7,619 nt of DNA from Roseiarcus sp049514155 (GTDB taxonomy: Bacteria; Pseudomonadota; Alphaproteobacteria; Rhizobiales; Beijerinckiaceae): positions 1-7,619 of the forward strand of contig NZ_JBEKVH010000165.1 of NCBI RefSeq assembly GCF_049514155.1, given 5' to 3'. Of this stretch, positions 5,269 to 7,619 are shown one piece after another. Both the position numbers and the translations under genes were made by a program. The notes under the pieces are model-generated. The model was not told the DNA's origin, ran no database searches, and saw only the letters and a program-made list of their open reading frames with translations. The stretch's first letter is position 1; each line of letters opens with the position of its first letter.

Positions 5269-5288
5269 CTGCGGCCGGCTGCGGCCGC
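5269..5288. terminator. GC hairpin and tandem 10-bp repeat between convergent genes
   Basis: The 27-bp gap between the SDR stop and the lrgB stop contains CTGCGGCCG twice (5269-5277, 5279-5287). GCGGCC (5271-5276) pairs with GGCCGC (5283-5288) around a 6-base loop. It could end transcription from both sides, but there is no U-tract, so this is tentative. Confidence 0.35.
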
Positions 5289-5981
5289 CTAGATCAGCAG
5301 CGCCAGCATAGACAGAAGCGCGGCGGTCGCCACGGCGTTCAGCGCCATGCCGAGGCCGGCGAAGGCCCCCGCCGTCGAATCGACCTGAAACGCCCGCGCC
5401 GCGCCGATGCCATGCGCGGACACGCCGACGGCGAAGCCCCGCGCGCGGAAATCGCTGATCTTCATCCAGTTGAACAGCGGCGTCGCCGTCATCGCGCCGA
5501 CCACCCCGGCGAACAGCACGATGACCGCCGCCAGCGCCGGTACGCCGCCCAATTGCGACGCCACCGCCATCGCCACCGGCGTCGTGACCGCCCGTGGCGC
5601 GATCGACGCCAGGACGGCCCTGGGGGCGCCGAAGAGCCACAGAATGCCCACCGCGCTGACCACCGCCGTCGCCGCCCCCGCCGCCAAGGCCAGAGCGATC
5701 GGAAAGGCCTGCCGCCGGATCAGCGCCCGCTGGCGCCAGATCGGAACCGCCAGTCCGACCACCGCCGGTCCCAGCATGAAACTCAGCGCCTGCGTCGCGT
5801 TCCCATAGACGGGATAAGCCGTGCGCGTCGCCAGCAGCAGGGCGATCAGCGCCGGCGTCGCCAGCAGCACCGGATGGCATAACGGATGGCGCCCGCTGCG
5901 CCGCGACACGACATCCGCCGCCTCGAACGCGATCAGGGTGGCGGTCAGCCAGAAGATCGGGGTCGTCAGCAGGTCGCTCAC
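5289..5981 (-). CDS. lrgB: LrgB/CidB-family membrane protein
   Basis: A 230-residue polytopic inner-membrane protein of the LrgB family, which is linked in firmicutes to holin-like control of murein hydrolase activity and, in other work, to pyruvate or glycolate-type transport; the role here is not shown. Hydrophobic segments occur at about 8-20, 36-51, 69-81, 94-118, 147-170 and 205-230. Family motifs are FMLGPAVVGLAVPIW (68-82), PRAVTTPVAMAVASQLGG (129-146) and GVSAHGIGAARAF (186-198). The start is a GTG at 5981 that overlaps the lrgA stop (GTGA), giving translational coupling. The frame stays open further upstream, but that part is the antisense-like shadow of lrgA. Length matches the family. 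Confidence 0.92.
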   Translation of the reverse strand: MSDLLTTPIFWLTATLIAFEAADVVSRRSGRHPLCHPVLLATPALIALLLATRTAYPVYGNATQALSFMLGPAVVGLAVPIWRQRALIRRQAFPIALALAAGAATAVVSAVGILWLFGAPRAVLASIAPRAVTTPVAMAVASQLGGVPALAAVIVLFAGVVGAMTATPLFNWMKISDFRARGFAVGVSAHGIGAARAFQVDSTAGAFAGLGMALNAVATAALLSMLALLI

Positions 5982-6340
5982 GCTCCGGCGTCCTCCGCCG
6001 GCTCGCCGCGTCTCGCCGCCCAGCGGAAGACCAGCGCCGTCACCGCCATGGTCAGCACAGTGGAAACCGCCGTCGCGACGACCAGCCCGACGCCGTAGCG
6101 CGACAGCGCCGGCCCCTGCTCGATCAGCCCGACGGCCGCCGGCACGAACATGATCGACAGATGCGCCGTCAGCCACGCGCTGACGGCCTCGAGCGTCGGG
6201 CGCTCCTTCTGGACCAGCGCCAGCCAGCCGATCAGCAGCAGCATGCCGATCACCGAGCCCGGCAGCGCCAGGCCCGCCAGCCGATGGACCGCCTCGCCCG
6301 CCAGTTGGCAGACGAACAGCAAAGCCAGAGCGCCGATCAT
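5978..6340 (-). CDS. lrgA: LrgA/CidA-family holin-like membrane protein
   Basis: A 120-residue inner-membrane protein, partner of LrgB. Four hydrophobic segments are visible: about 2-14, 27-43, 57-75 and 84-107. The motif LPGSVIGMLLLIGWL (26-40) with LALVQKERPTLEAVSAWLTAHLSIMFVPAAVGLI (40-73) is diagnostic of the CidA/LrgA family. The C-terminus is short and polar. The ATG at 6340 starts directly with the first membrane segment; a GTG two codons upstream is an alternative, and no strong Shine-Dalgarno is visible for either. The frame continues upstream to about 6697, but that stretch is Arg-rich and crosses the divergent SDR gene. It forms a two-gene operon with lrgB. Confidence 0.9.
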   Translation of the reverse strand: MIGALALLFVCQLAGEAVHRLAGLALPGSVIGMLLLIGWLALVQKERPTLEAVSAWLTAHLSIMFVPAAVGLIEQGPALSRYGVGLVVATAVSTVLTMAVTALVFRWAARRGEPAEDAGA

Positions 6341-6448
6341 GGTCACGATGCAAATCTCATGCGGGCGTCGGCGGCGTCGACCGCAATGCGCCGACTTCGC
6401 CAACCCAGCCTCTTCGCGATCGGCATGATCTAGCGGCGCGCGGCTGGA

Positions 6449-6470
6449 ACGGCAATCTTTCGCTTGCCGT
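6449..6470. repeat. Inverted repeat between lrgA and the FabG-like gene
   Basis: ACGGCAA (6449-6455) and TTGCCGT (6464-6470) are perfect 7-bp arms around TCTTTCGC. It lies 109 bp from the lrgA start and 121 bp from the SDR start in the 250-bp divergent spacer, so it is a candidate operator for either gene or a leader hairpin. I see no confident -35/-10 pair around it. The rest of the spacer shows nothing else I can support. Confidence 0.4.
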
Positions 6471-6590
6471 CGCGGGGCGCGGCGATCAAGCCGTTGCGCG
6501 GCGGCGCACGATGACCAACATTCGCGCCGTCGTTCCGCAGCAAGATCGAGCCGACTCCTTGTCATCGCTTCAACGCGCAGGAAATCCGCC

Positions 6591-7328
<738 letters not shown>

Positions 7329-7447
7329 GGAGGGGCGAGTCGGGGCGGCGGAGGCGGAACGGGCGAAGCCTCAGAGAGCGCGGGCTGTCGCGGTCGGCCG
7401 TGGCGCGTCGCAGCCGATCGACAAGACCGAAATGGAACGCGCGGCGC

Positions 7448-7476
7448 CGGCTCGGCGAACGACCGCCGCCGAGCCG
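7448..7476. terminator. Strong hairpin between convergent genes
   Basis: CGGCTCGGCG (7448-7457) and CGCCGAGCCG (7467-7476) form a perfect 10-bp stem with a 9-base loop, between the SDR stop (7328) and the facing stop at 7498. Location and stability suit a bidirectional terminator, though neither strand has a U-tract. A 12-bp self-complementary sequence CGCGGCGCCGCG follows at 7481-7492. The remaining bases from 7329 show no gene. Confidence 0.5.
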
Positions 7477-7497
7477 AAATCGCGGCGCCGCGTGGAC

Positions 7498-7619
7498 TTA
7501 CTTCGACTTGTCGAGCAGAGCGGCGCAGGCTTGCGTCACGCCGGGGCCGACGGAATTGCTTCCGGGCATCACCGCCCAGCCGCCCTTTTCGATGAACGCC
7601 GCCTGCTCCAAATTGTCGA
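7498..7619 (-). CDS. C-terminal end of an unrecognised protein
   Basis: A frame enters from the right edge on the minus strand and ends at a TAA (7500-7498). The last 39 residues include AFIEKGGWAVMPGSNSVGPGV and end TQACAALLDKSK. I do not recognise the family. The frame is supported by protein-like composition, by mostly G/C third codon positions, and by the strong hairpin just beyond the stop. The start and most of the gene are outside the window. Confidence 0.6.
   Translation of the reverse strand, partial: DNLEQAAFIEKGGWAVMPGSNSVGPGVTQACAALLDKSK

Noticed and set aside
5281..5288. GCGGCCGC palindrome as a regulatory site
   Set aside because: Eight-base GC palindromes are frequent in DNA of this composition; it is better explained as part of the convergent-gene hairpin.

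Overview
The window is high-GC DNA that looks like an ordinary chromosomal segment of an alphaproteobacterium, probably of the Hyphomicrobiales. Three genes point there: an NDUFA12-type complex I accessory subunit, a DUF2155 secreted protein next to it (both families are typical of alphaproteobacteria), and a B12-dependent class II ribonucleotide reductase (nrdJ). The genus cannot be fixed from the sequence. I see no rRNA, tRNA, CRISPR array, insertion sequence or phage gene, and no clearly new multi-gene system. The most interesting material is regulatory.

Layout. 1-424 (-): N-terminal part of nrdJ, running off the left edge. 425-895: divergent control region with a sigma70-like promoter for nrdJ, two tandem NrdR boxes, a long nrdJ leader, and two hairpins ahead of the complex I gene. 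896-1306 (+): NDUFA12-family subunit. 1400-2098 (+): exported DUF2155 protein. 2124-3702 (-): an ArsR-type repressor overlapping an SRPBCC/AHSA1 protein by 8 bp, then a possible small basic ORF, then a second SRPBCC protein. The repressor promoter has a clean inverted-repeat operator between its -35 and -10 and probably gives a leaderless mRNA. 3772-4245 (-): YbaK/EbsC-type Cys-tRNA(Pro) deacylase with a TTG start. 4246-4490: divergent spacer with a perfect 10-bp-arm inverted repeat. 4491-5261 (+): short-chain dehydrogenase. 5289-6340 (-): lrgA-lrgB membrane pair, translationally coupled by a 4-bp overlap. 6591-7328 (+): FabG-like short-chain dehydrogenase. 7498-7619 (-): C-terminal end of an unrecognised protein.

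How the genes relate. Most are independent one- or two-gene units. Three are supported by their own architecture: nrdJ under NrdR (dNTP-responsive repression), the ArsR-SRPBCC pair as a self-regulated operon, and lrgAB as a coupled membrane pair. The NDUFA12 and DUF2155 genes are co-oriented neighbours. The two SDR genes are not closely alike and sit in different contexts, so a shared pathway is not indicated.
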